Below, piece by piece: positions 30,169-41,070 of a stretch of DNA of 41,070 nucleotides (positions within the stretch are counted from its first letter, which is position 1; every line of letters begins with the position of its first letter). The DNA lies in the NCBI GenBank assembly GCA_964058805.1, contig CAXKVV010000110.1, forward strand, positions 1 to 41,070, given 5' to 3'. The notes under the pieces are model-generated. The model did not search any database and was not told the DNA's origin. It was given only the letters and a program-made list of their open reading frames with translations. A program made the translations under genes and the position numbers. This DNA comes from Schoenoplectus triqueter. Its lineage: Eukaryota; Streptophyta; Magnoliopsida; Poales; Cyperaceae.

Positions 30169-30220
30169 CTTTTATAAGCTCCTAGCGTATCCGCTCTAAC
30201 CAGATTTGATGTTGTGGGAC
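30169..30220 (-). promoter_or_regulatory. snRNA-type promoter (USE plus TATA), unit C
   Basis: Minus strand GTCCCACAACA (30,220-30,210) and TATAAAAG (30,176-30,169), gap 33 bp as in units A and B. One change in the gap (GGTTAGAG for GGTGAGAG); elsewhere the segment is identical. Confidence 0.5.
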
Positions 30221-30953
30221 TAACGAGGCGATAATACAACGGGAGAACCGGTCGAGCGCTACCCATTGCAGTCTGCTTTGCTTGCTAGTCTCTATGTAAC
30301 CACGTAAATACGTAATTCAACCACCGCTCTACTCTTTCCTCTCTTCCTCTCTGTCCCCACTCCGCATTTCTCAACTTGTAAAGGAATCAATTATAGGATG
30401 AGATTTGCATTTCCAAAGGATTTCTTTTTCTAGGCTTCGGTAGTTCACATAGTAAGTAGAATTTATCTTTGAAATTTTATCTATTACAAGTTTCTCCATG
30501 AGAATTTCTGTCATTTTTCTTATTGGGTCGTAAAAGATTATGACCATTGGATACTCTTACTAAGAATACGTCTGATCAGTGGTGAACTGAACCGAGAACT
30601 GTTAGCCGAGATCTTTTCAGTACCACTAGTTTGGGCTTAAAGCCAGAGGGGGATTGGAACAATAGGCAGGAATAGAAGTACAATAAACAGAATATGCTAG
30701 TATATAAGAATGTAAAGAATTGATAAACAGAATCAGGTCTTTTTGATAATAGGTAGAACTCAGTAACAGAAAGAAATCTCTCCTTTCGAGCTTTCAAATA
30801 TAAAAATTGTTTTCATTTGTATGAAGGTAGATGTAAAATGATATTATAGAAATGGGTGATTAATTAAATTGTTAAATTGGACTAACCTTTATTTATTTCT
30901 ATTACATCATTCAATTTCACTTTCTTTTTCCAAATATCAGACAAAACCAGGTC

Positions 30954-32498
30954 TTCTGCAAAAGCAAAGGATGTCAAGAAAAGATCAATATTTCGAATAC
31001 TTTAGCTTAATCTGAGCATGCACTTATCAAGTAAAAACCTAACAAAAAGGTGGTACAAGGTAAATTGATTATCCAAGTTTGAAATATACTCCATTCTTTT
31101 AACGGACTATTATGAAAAATATCAGCCGATGTGAAGGCACTACAAGTGACTTCTGAACAATATGGGTAGTATGATGTGTAAGTAGCTCTTTTGGTGAATC
31201 CTATGCTGGAAATAAGAATAAAGATTGCTACCTTAATTTTCTAGATACAGTTTCAGTATCCCCTGCAAATGGTCTTACTAGCATGTTTTCCATATGGGTA
31301 TGATGAGCAATTGTGCATCAGGCTTTATTGTAAATAGCACCCACATGGTGCGTTTTTGTATGTACTATATTTGCTACTGGTATTGACATTTGGTTGGTAT
31401 GATATTTTATCCATACTATAGCATATGCCATTGTTATTCCCCATTATTCTTCAAATGAAATTTAATCAATGCAAAAGCTCAAATGATGGATTCCAATTTC
31501 ATGATGTTTCTTTGAATGATTGAGTTAGTTTGGGAGTAATGACAATTTAGTCCCGTTGCTTATTATTACTTTGGTTTTGGATCATTGGCAATAAATTGTA
31601 TTGGACACTTTTTACAACATTGTTTCGAATGATTTCAAAGTATTAAAAAGTCTTATATACAAAAAACAGTTAAGATATAAGCTCTTATCTAGAAGTTTAT
31701 GTTTGAATTTCTTATCTATAAGTTATTGATGAAGAAAGCAATAGATCTATGAGCTACATTTTTTCACTCCTAACTCCTAAGTACTAGAAAGGAAAATTTT
31801 CGCCTTTCATGTACTTGCATCAATTTAAATAAGTATCTAAAAATTAATTTCGTTGGATCACTACATAGTTTGATGGCCATGTACATGATTCAATTGTTTC
31901 TTTCTTTTTAATTATATGATTTTTTTCTGACAGATGACAGTGTCATTTATCATTTTCCTATATGTAAATGATAGCCCATTGTATGCTCTTTTTGCAAGGA
32001 CAAAATATCTCCCATTCTCCCCCACATTGAGGCTTTCTTGTCATTAATAAATAATATTTTATCCATTTATATTTTGCCTTATTTCGTTTTTGTTTTGAAC
32101 TAACTGGCAGGGTCAGTTAGTATGTATTAATAATAAAAAGAGCATTTACATTAGCTGACAGCCAAGTTGCCTCAGCTATAGAGTACCTTCCTATATTTAG
32201 CCTTATTGTCTTGAGTCGATCGATTGGTGTTACATTTAAATTAATACGAAATGGCCATGAAAGTACTTCGTTTAAATAAAGATGGGTAAAAAGGTTATAG
32301 GACAACTGAGTCATTTGTTTAAATTCTGGATGTTTAATTCTTGGATTTCCTTTTGTTTCGTGGAATATTAGTACAGTTTTGGAGGAATTCGGCAGTAATA
32401 TCATTTTCTCAAACGGGCTCTTAGATTCACTGCTGCGCAGCACCGTGCAGCGCAGCACGTGGATCAGCACTCGAGCGGCGGAGGGCAGATCAGTTTAA
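30954..32498. other. Non-coding stretch at the end of the first duplicate
   Basis: No gene recognised. A minus-strand frame of 117 codons (32,117-32,470) has an equal-length counterpart at 40,026-40,379, but it starts on GTG, has no known domain, and of six base differences I counted in it four change the amino acid. The GCAGCACCGTGCAGCGCAGC motif lies near its upstream end. Confidence 0.5.
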
Positions 32499-32992
32499 TC
32501 TTAAGTTTTCCTTTGGACATTATAGTGTTTATGAAATATTTGTTTATTTCTAGTTCTTTTTACTTTATGCAGTGCCCGGAATAACATATCTAATAGCATT
32601 ATTTCACTCGATGCTCCACTGGGTAGTATTTAAGTTCCAAATTCTTTTTTTTTTAAATTCAATATTAGAATCTTTTTCAACTTTTGATTTTAAACTGAAT
32701 TTATTAGTGCACAAAGGGAGGGAAGGAGGAGGGTTAACCCCTGGTCCCGACCACTCCTGATCTCGGGGGAGGAGGGAGGAGGGCAGTGTCGTGCAGAAAA
32801 AAACATCCCAAAATCATCTCACAGCTATAAGCTATTGAAGATTGCCAATCTCTTGGTATCTGAACTATTTCACAACAATTTTTGACACAGATTAAATTTG
32901 CTACACAAGTCTCATGGCATCTCTTTGCATCTGAACCATTCCACAACAATTTGTCATAGATTAAATTTACTAAACAAGTCTCATATTGAGGA
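32499..32992. other. Spacer between the two segmental duplicates
   Basis: Unique sequence with a G-rich patch (32,716-32,786, GGGAGGAGGG type) and an internal direct repeat of about 68 bp: the block beginning CTCTTGGTATCTGAACTATT near 32,851 recurs diverged as CTCTTTGCATCTGAACCATT near 32,920, each ending ACAAGTCTCAT. No gene. Confidence 0.65.
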
Positions 32993-35205
32993 ATGATCGG
33001 CACCTAAGAAAGTAATTCTTGAATTAAATTTAATATTCGGAAACTTTTTTTTTTTACGAATTGTTTTTATTTTGCACATTTCTGAAGTTTGCAATACCCA
33101 AGAGCATTTACGAAAGAAACTATTCATTATTAAAATCACCAGCATATTCATTATTATATGTAATTTAAATTAACGATTTTCACATTGTGTAACGACTCCT
33201 GTTCGGTAACGCCGGTTTGCAAATTGCGTCCAAGTTCCAACCAATTACCAAACAATTTGAACTAATTTTTTATTATTAAAATCATGTAGGAAAAGTATCT
33301 ACTAGAAACAGTTCAATGTTTGAAATTTTAAATAATTTAAGTATTGTTTTATAATCTATTAAGGAATATTATTTTTTATGCAAATTACAACAATATCACT
33401 TAATTGTCAAGTGATGGGCTATAAACGGTACTTAAATTATATGAAATTTAAAATATAATTGATCCAGTAATTCTTTTATAAACAATTTTCCCATTTTTAC
33501 TAAGTTTTTAAGATTTTTTTTTAATTTATTTTAAATCGTATTGTCAAAGTAGTAAAGTTAAACATCGTCAAAGTGATCCCTCGCTTAATTTGTATATAAA
33601 TTATAGTACAAATATTCATATATCAAGCAAAATGCAAAATATCGATTATGTCCAAAAATTGATTTGAGTTGCTTGATAAATTTTATATATCAACTTTTTT
33701 CCTGATTTAAAAGCTCACAATTTATTTTTTTTAATTATTTTTTCATGTTTTTTAAAGTGTGCAAAAAAAGTAGGAAAACAAAAATGGTTTGTATTATTGT
33801 ATATCTAAATGTCCATCTTCGGAAATCTGGAGAGAAAAGTTAAAAAAACTTAAGAAAACAATAAATTTTGACATTGCCGAGCTACTTAGATTTAAGTTTG
33901 TGGGGGTAAAAAAAATGTATACACTTGCAAAAGAATGCACCATTATGTGCAGAAATGAGCTTTTTAAATTGACTTGGAAACATTCAATAACGAAACACAT
34001 TCATTTTTGCGTCAAGCTTTATAAGGGTTTTTCTATTTAGTTCAAAATTTGAATCACGAAATACTTACATATTTAGGTTCAGCTTTTGAAAAATATATAT
34101 TTAGTATTACGATTCACATCTGCAATATATTGGACATAAAAGTTTTCCTTTCGGTACAGCGCACAGCTCAAAATATCTAAAAAGTTCACATTTTAGCTGA
34201 AAGAATGATCGTGTACGGCGTTCACGCACAAAATAACGATGATGATAATGTATGCGAATAAAAAAAATACATATCAAATTCGGTACTAGACTACTAGTAC
34301 ATATTGCTTGACAATCAATGGCGACTTTTAGAAATGGCAGCGAGTTTAATTTCATTTGCACGACATGATATCTTGGGGAGAGTGGAACTGGAACAGGAAT
34401 TTCTCTGAACGAGTTTAATTTCATATGCTAAGATGTATCCAATCAAAAGTAAAATTTTATATTACGTTATAAAATTGATAATATCTTTTAAAAGTGACAT
34501 CTCCAAAATAAAATGAAATTATCAAAATGACACAATTAATTTTCTGCTCCTCCGCTGTGGATGCTCTTAGATTTGTACCGCAAGCAGTAGACCCCTACAA
34601 TTCTTGAATACTATGTAGAGATGGTAATGAATCAGATAGACGGGTAAAATATCAATTCCATAGTCTGATCCGTCAAAAAAAATCACATATATATCCTGCT
34701 TGACTCATATTTCCTGACTTGAAAATCCTTCTCCGTGCTGCTCGTGGGCTAATTTTTTCTGACCCAGTCCGTCTAGGCTCGTCCTGCAGTGTAATTTTTT
34801 TTAAATCAGATGAAATTTTTTATGATTACAAATCTATCTAGAGATCTAAAAATTTTCAGTAGCTAACTTTCATAAATATAATTTTTTAAGATTGATATGT
34901 TTATTTTTTGAAAGAGCTTAAAATATAAAAATAGTAAATATAATTGTCATGAGTTTAGAGAATTTGATTTTGTATTGTTTGAGTTTTCAAGTTAAAAGAT
35001 ATGACTAAAAAGATACTAAGATATTTGTTGAATTATATTGTTCACATTTAGACGTTTTAAAAATATTAGTGTTTCTATTTATATAATAATATCATAACTA
35101 AATGCTTAATATAATAATATTATTGTTATATTAATATTTTATATAATTTTAAAATATATTAATATATAATATAAATATAAATATAAATAAATTATATATA
35201 TATAG
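32993..35205. other. AT-rich non-coding start of the second duplicate
   Basis: Counterpart of 20,664-22,898 with scattered substitutions and small indels in homopolymers. No gene. Confidence 0.5.
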
Positions 35206-35568
35206 AGTAAAGATACCGTGAGCTTAACTCAAAAAGTACATCAAATTATATGCAAATTTTAATTTTTTACTCTAATTAAAATTTTTATATGAAAATCTTA
35301 TGTGATGCAAAAATTTGAAATGTTTTGAGTTTTTTAAGTCATAATTTTTAATTTTTGAAAATCAACTCTAAAAATAATAATAAAATATTCAATGTTTGAA
35401 CATCATTTTTAAAAATAAAAAATAGTAACTTAAAAAACTCAAAACACTCCAATTCATATAAAGAATTTAACGAGTATGATAAATTAAAATTATGAATTAT
35501 TTAATATACTTTTTGAGTTAAACTCATGGAAGACCTCCGTGAGCTTAAGCTCACGGTATCTTTACTTA
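35206..35568. mobile_element. Palindromic MITE, GATACCGTGAG family, second duplicate
   Basis: Duplicate of 22,899-23,260 with the same ends (AGTAAAGATACCGTGAGC and inverse). It was present before the segmental duplication. Confidence 0.8.
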
Positions 35569-35592
35569 TATATATATATATATATATATATA

Positions 35593-36009
35593 AAGAGAGA
35601 GAGAGTTGGGATATGGTGTCATGCATTGTACGGATCGCCTCCGTGCTATGGATCGGTTCTTCGTTATTAAAGTGTAAATGATCAATCCAACCATATAAAA
35701 TAATTTTCGTATGAATATCTCAACATAGACCAAATTTTATATATTTTTAAAAAATTTACTATTTTTTAAGATAGTTAAAATATCATCTCTTTTGAATGAC
35801 TTATAATAACTAAATCAAGTGATTTTTTAATTATCTTAAACAATAGTAATTTCTTTTAAAAATATAAAATTTAGTCTACATTGAGATATTCATATGAAAA
35901 TCATTTTGTGTGGTTCGGATCGTCCATTTAAACTTTAAAAATGAAAAATTAATTCATAATACGGAGACGATCCGTATTATGCATAGCACCATAGCTCAAC
36001 TCTCTCTCT
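35593..36009. mobile_element. Fold-back MITE with AGAGAGTTGGG ends, second duplicate
   Basis: Duplicate of 23,715-24,128. The TA tract between this and the preceding MITE is uninterrupted, which is the empty site for the 403-bp fold-back element. Confidence 0.78.
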
Positions 36010-38404
36010 ATATATATATATATACAACTACTCCGAATCGGACGGACGAGTCTAACTCTAAACCCTTATCCATCCCGGCCCGTAGGATGACAAGGACCAA
36101 ACTTATCCATTCATCGACCGGGTTGAGCTAGTTGACATCAGATCAAAATAGATCCGGAGAGATCCACTAAACCGCGGCTAAATTCTCATCTCTAATATTA
36201 TATTCGAATGCTGCCGAAAAAAATTCTCATCTACTTAAACCGCCCAAGGTCTTCTGTCCAAACTCCGAACTGCTCCTCTGCGAGCTCTCCTTTATTTTAA
36301 CTTCAATTACAGAGCTGTCATTGGGAGCGCAGTGGGTATTTGTCTATCCTAGAAAAAAAAATCAATAATAAAAGTTATGTTTGTGCTTTTTCTCAAAAAA
36401 ATATAAAAATTATAATTATAAATTAAAATAATTATAAAATTATGTCTCATCTAAAAATTAAGTTGAGAAAAAAAAAGATAACAGAAGTTAATGAAATTTT
36501 TAAAACATGACTAATTTTAAACAAACTATAGAGTTTAGAGACCAAAAGTAAAAAATTGAAGTTCGATGATTAAAATTGAATATCCAACAAAGTTAGTGAC
36601 CCGTAGAAAAATTTGCCATGTTTTTTTGTAAAGGAAGTTACAACTTTAAGGGGCCCAGAAAGATAATTATTTATCCAATTTTTACGTAGTCTCATTCATT
36701 GAAACCTCCGTTTGAACTCAATTAACCGCAACCTCTATTGAGGACAAATAGGGTGCAAATTCGACTCAAATCTAACTTAATCTGATATAATCTGATGATA
36801 AATGTATCAGATATAAATTTTATTTATTTTTTTATTCTGAATCAGATTAGGTCGGGTTCGGATCAACTCGACTCTAGACGCCTACATTTTGATCAAATCC
36901 TGTGTTTAGTCTTTTTGTTAAATGCGGGGAGCAAAGTTAATGCACATTCTGATTTTGCATTCATAAATTTGAATCAATTTATCAAAAGTCATAATTAATG
37001 ATATTTAAGCATAAGGAATGATGAGTATGAAATCATTAGGTGCAAAGTTGTGCAGTGGGAATTAATTAACGGAATGCTTCGTTACTGCTGGGCTCTTCTG
37101 TGGATTACACTAACATAGAATTTTATTATTTTTGATGTCAAACTGTTTTTCCATAAGACATAAAATTTGTATGTTTGATTGAGCTTTACATGTCTAAAAT
37201 AATATTTCATAATTGTTAGCTTAATTCAATTTAACTAATTATGAGGAGTGACAAATACTGATTTTTAATCTATTTGTTAGTACATACTTTTGTTTTAATT
37301 CATTAACTGTATATGATCAGGTTTAAAATTCAAATATTAGTTTAGACATTTTATACGTGCATACATTATATGATACGGCCATACGGGATCTAGAGCCAGT
37401 TATTATTTATTAAATTGTCTTGGAAATGTGCATGAAGCCATGAACTATGAAGGAGAGTAGTTTAATAGATGTAAGTTTTACTCATAGAGATGGTAGAGTA
37501 GTATGGCAATTTATTGTACTTAAAATGTGCATGAAGCAAAGTAGTATATACTATAGAGTAGGTGATACAAATATTAGAGTTGTAATTCAGATAAAAATTA
37601 TAATGTGGTTAAGCCCAGACCTATGGGGTTCGAACCCTTTCTGTTTTGAATGTAAAAGATTCCAAAACAACATCGCAGCACTTCAATGTTTACATATCAA
37701 TTCACATTAACATCTAGAAATAAATACTTGAACAATGTGGGTATGAGTCATCAAAATCCGACCCATGACCGATCAGCGAATAAAAAATAATAATAAAATA
37801 ATATAATCCAACCCGATCCGACCTAATCCATTGATACCTCTAATCTCAACTAATCATCGTGTTTAGAAGAGTTAAAAGGGGAAAAGAAGGAAACAAATAA
37901 GAAGGTAAAAATCGATACCCAAAATGCCCCCATAATCTATGCATATTGCATTCCCTTCCCTTTCTAAAAATCATATCAAAAAAAAATCAAACATAACATG
38001 CTACAAAAAGGCCTGACATATTCCCTACGATATCACTTCTAAACATACAAAGCGGTGCATATCCCCCATTATAAGTGTTACCGCTCTGTACAACTAGCCT
38101 TGTACCGGTCTACAACATATTAATAAGCTTGAAAAATTAGCATACTTAATACCTCTGCACACTAAAAAAATGCATCAATAATATCCTTCTACTCATGGTT
38201 GGTGTGCGCCATTACAAACATATTATATATTGCAATTACAATTAAATTTAATTTGCCCATAATCTCACTATGGTCCTCCACAACTTCAGAAATTAAATCA
38301 AAGGAATCAGGAAATAAATTATTAGAGAGAGGTGCTGCCAGCCTGTCATGCTTGAGCACATATATCTTGCCAACATATAGATGGATCAATCAGTTACAAC
38401 CGGA
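36010..38404. other. Non-coding middle of the second duplicate
   Basis: Counterpart of 24,129-26,882 and 27,581-27,628, lacking the hAT MITE. No gene. Confidence 0.5.
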
Positions 38405-40407
38405 TGAAACGCGCCACTGGAAGTGGCACGCTGCCATTCGTATATTTGAAATTTTACGTTTCTCTCTGTTATTTTTAATAATATTAATTTAATAAAACTT
38501 ATTATTACTAAAAACTGTCTTTCATATTGCTTTCATTGGTCTTTTTCATTAGGGTTGACAAAACATGACCCGACCCAATGGGTCAACTCGATTTGATTCG
38601 AAAATAAATTGATCGGGAATGATTCAAAATTTTTTGATCTATCACGGGTCGGGTCGGATATGGGTCGACCCGATCCGATCCGTTTAATTATGTTCTTTTG
38701 AAGTAATTTTATGATTTAATATTAATTAAAAATTTAATATATACTAATTATATATTAATTAAAATTAATTATAAATTAACTAATATTTAATAGTTAAAAA
38801 TTATATAAAAAATATTAATAAATATTTATTTATTACATCATTCAATTTCACTTTCTTTTTCCAAATATCAGACAAAACCAGGTCTTCTGCAAAAGCAAAG
38901 GATGTCAAGAAAATATCAATATTTAGAATACTTTAGCTTAATCTGAGCATGCACTTATCAAGTAAAAACCTAATAAAAAGGTGGTACAAGGTAAATTGAT
39001 TATCCAAGTTTGAAATATACTCCATTCTTTTAACGGACTATTATGAAAAATATCAGCCGATGTGAAGGCACTACAAGTGACTTCTGAACAATATGGGTAG
39101 TATGATGGGTAAGTAGCTCTTTTGGTGAATCCTATGCTGGAAATAAGAATAAAGATTGCTACCTTAATTTTCTAGATACAGTTTCAGTATCCCCTGCAAA
39201 TGGTCTTACTAGCATGTTTTCCATATGGGTATGATGAGCAATTGTGCATCAGGCTTTATTGTAAATAGCACCCGCATGGTGCGTTTTTGTATGTACTATA
39301 TTTGCTACTGGTATTGATATTTGCTACTAGCATATGCCATTGTTATTCCCCATTATTCTTTAAATGAAATTTAATCAATGCAAAAGCTCAAATGATGGGT
39401 TCCAATTTCATGATGTTTCTTTGAATGATTGAGTTAGTTTGGGAGTAATGACAATTTAGTCCCGTTGCTTATTATTACTTTGGTTTTGGATCATTGGCAA
39501 TAAATTGTATTGGACACTTTTTACAACATTGTTTCGAATGATTTCAAAGTATTAAAAAGTCTTATATACAAAAAACAGTTAAGATATAAGCTCTTATCTA
39601 GAAGTTTATGTTTGAATTTCTTATCTATAAGTTATTGATGAAGAAAGCAATAGATCTATGAGCTACATTTTTGCACTCCTAACTCCTAAGTACTAGAAAG
39701 GAAAATTTTCGCCTTTCATGTACTTGCATCAATTTAAATAAGCATCTAAAAATTAATTTCGTTGGATCACTACATAGTTTGATGGCCATGTACATGATTC
39801 AATTGTTTCTTTCTTTTTAATTATATGATTTTTTCTGACAGATGACAGTGTCATTTATCATTTTCCTATATGTAAATGATAGCCCATTGTATGCTCTTTT
39901 TGCAAGGACAAAATATCTCCCATTCTCCCCCCACATTGAGGTTTTCTTGTCATTAATAAATAATATTTTATCCATTTATATTTTGCCTTATTTCTTTTTT
40001 GTTTTGAACTAACTGGCAGGGTCAGTTAGTATGTATTAATAATAAAAAGAGCATTTACATTAGCTGACAGCCAAGTTGCCTCAGCTATAGAGTACCTTCC
40101 TATATTTAGCCTTATTGTATTGAGTCGATCGATTGGTGTTACATTTAAATTAATACGAAATGGCCATGAAAGTACTTCGTTTAAATAAAGATGGGTAAAA
40201 AGGTTATAGGACAACTGAGTCATTTGTTTAAATTCTGGATGTTTAATTCTTGGATTTCCTTTTGTTTCGCGGAATATTAGTACAGTTTTGGAGAAATTCG
40301 GCAGTAATATCATTTTCTCAAACTGGCTCTTAGATTCACTGCTGCGTAGCACCGTGCAGCGCAGCACATGGATCAGCACTCGAGCGGCGGAGGGCAGATC
40401 AGTTTAA
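38405..40407. other. Non-coding end of the second duplicate
   Basis: Right half of the palindromic MITE, part of the GACCCGACCC-rich element (to about 38,834), then directly the counterpart of 30,904-32,498. A short piece is also missing near 39,313-39,330 relative to 31,379-31,425. No gene. Confidence 0.5.
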
Positions 40408-41070
40408 GATTTTTAAGATTTTTTTTTCTATTTTTAAGATTTTTTTGTATTATTTAGAGATCCATTGTCAAAATTGTCAAAATAACTCATTGTCATATGA
40501 AAAGGGGATCAGAATGCTTTAGAGACAAAAAAATTTGATTAAAAGTGTTTTTGACAATGTAGAAACTTTAACCTGCTATTATGTGTTTAAGACTTTTTTA
40601 GCACTCTTTAATTTTTGTTACCTATGATATGTATATTTTATTTGTGTAATGAAAATAGTGGTAATATTATTTTTTATTTTTATTTAAAAAAAAGGTGTTG
40701 CATGAATGTGTACGATACCTTCAGCACCAAAATGAAAAAAAAAATGATGAGTTTTGAGTTACACTAAAATTTCTTTTTAATTGAGATCTTGATTCTTGAA
40801 GTAGAGTGAAACACACCTACGAGTAATCCAATTTTTCATAGCCATAGAGAATGCATCCAGTCCACCTTCATGTTGATCAATGAGACCTCATTTTCTGATG
40901 CCCACTATATTTGTTCTAACCCAATTGAGTGTATAAAAAATAACTCTGCTGGTTTAAAAAGGCAGGAAGCCAGAAAGTAACATGTATTTCAGAATGCCAC
41001 TATATTGGCATTCTGTGGTCGGACGCCCCGTAAACGAGATATTCTTCGATTCAATAGTTATACACAAACA
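40408..41070. other. AT-rich right edge, nothing recognised
   Basis: Starts with AAGATTTTT repeated about three times (40,406-40,445), then unremarkable AT-rich sequence. A short inverted pair CAGAATGCCA...TGGCATTCTG occurs at 40,991-41,016. Confidence 0.45.

Larger units (their letters stand above)
27296..30953 (-). repeat. Compound unit C (inverted relative to A and B)
   Basis: Reading the minus strand downward gives the same order as units A and B: spacer (30,953-30,360), promoter block (30,350-30,050), GC-rich minisatellite (30,035-28,935), then tail (28,934-27,296) ending at the CTAAGAGCACT landmark. The xylulokinase exons are missing: similarity to A and B stops at GACAAAACCAG near 30,953, inside the spacer. 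The tail is interrupted by two elements (27,764-28,028 and 28,058-28,395). Confidence 0.85.
20664..32498 (+). repeat. Segmental duplication, first copy
   Basis: Starts at TGACCGGCACCTAAG and ends at GGGCAGATCAGTTTAA. It is repeated in the same orientation at 32,993-40,407 with high similarity throughout the shared parts. This copy is longer because it contains a hAT MITE, a 403-bp fold-back element, and segments later lost from the second copy (26,883-27,580; 27,629-27,916; 28,345-30,903). Confidence 0.93.
32993..40407 (+). repeat. Segmental duplication, second copy
   Basis: Direct repeat of 20,664-32,498. Three large pieces are missing relative to the first copy, each with a 2-4 bp match at the junction (CA, ATG, TATT), plus a loss of about 93 bp corresponding to roughly 26,121-26,214. 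The lost 2.56-kb piece held the GC-rich minisatellite and snRNA-type promoter of unit C. Confidence 0.93.

Noticed and set aside
32117..32470. 117-codon minus-strand frame duplicated at 40,026-40,379
   Set aside because: Starts at GTG, no known domain, and four of the six base differences between the copies change the amino acid, so there is no sign of selection for a protein.

Overview
This is nuclear DNA from a flowering plant. The evidence is a Ty1/copia LTR retrotransposon with a plant-type initiator-Met tRNA primer site, several families of hAT-like and fold-back MITEs, AT-rich introns and intergenic sequence, and decayed exons that read as plant xylulokinase (XK2-like). I cannot name the species. 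No intact host protein-coding gene is visible. The window is an accessory, repeat-rich region built by repeated duplication, inversion, transposon insertion and deletion.

Layout. (1) 125-5118: a complete copia element with 276-bp LTRs differing at 2 positions, a perfect 5-bp target duplication, and gag-pol broken only by three one-base losses at A or T runs. (2) A roughly 5-kb compound unit occurs three times. Unit A runs from about 5.1 kb (perhaps from the window start) to 9.4 kb, unit B covers 12.23-17.19 kb, and inverted unit C covers 30.95-27.30 kb. A decayed relic D lies at 10.26-12.03 kb. In plus-strand order a full unit holds minus-strand xylulokinase exons, an AT-rich spacer, a conserved block of about 300 bp resembling a Pol II snRNA gene promoter, a GC-rich 38-46 bp minisatellite, and an AT-rich tail. 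Unit C has lost the xylulokinase exons. (3) 14.81-16.20 kb: an AT-rich low-complexity insert in the tail of unit B. (4) 17.2-20.66 kb: AT-rich sequence with one decayed (G)GGTCGG-rich element. (5) 20,664-32,498 and 32,993-40,407: a direct segmental duplication. The first copy contains unit C. The second copy lost the minisatellite and promoter block through deletions whose junctions carry short microhomologies. The first copy also gained a hAT MITE and a 403-bp fold-back element, and the second copy preserves the empty site for both. (6) 40.41-41.07 kb: unique AT-rich sequence.

Nothing here forms a working pathway. The copia element is the only candidate for an active entity. The most unusual part is the snRNA-like promoter block coupled to the GC-rich minisatellite, kept nearly unchanged in three units while the xylulokinase exons beside it decayed. 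All comparisons were made by eye; percentages are given only where differences were counted.
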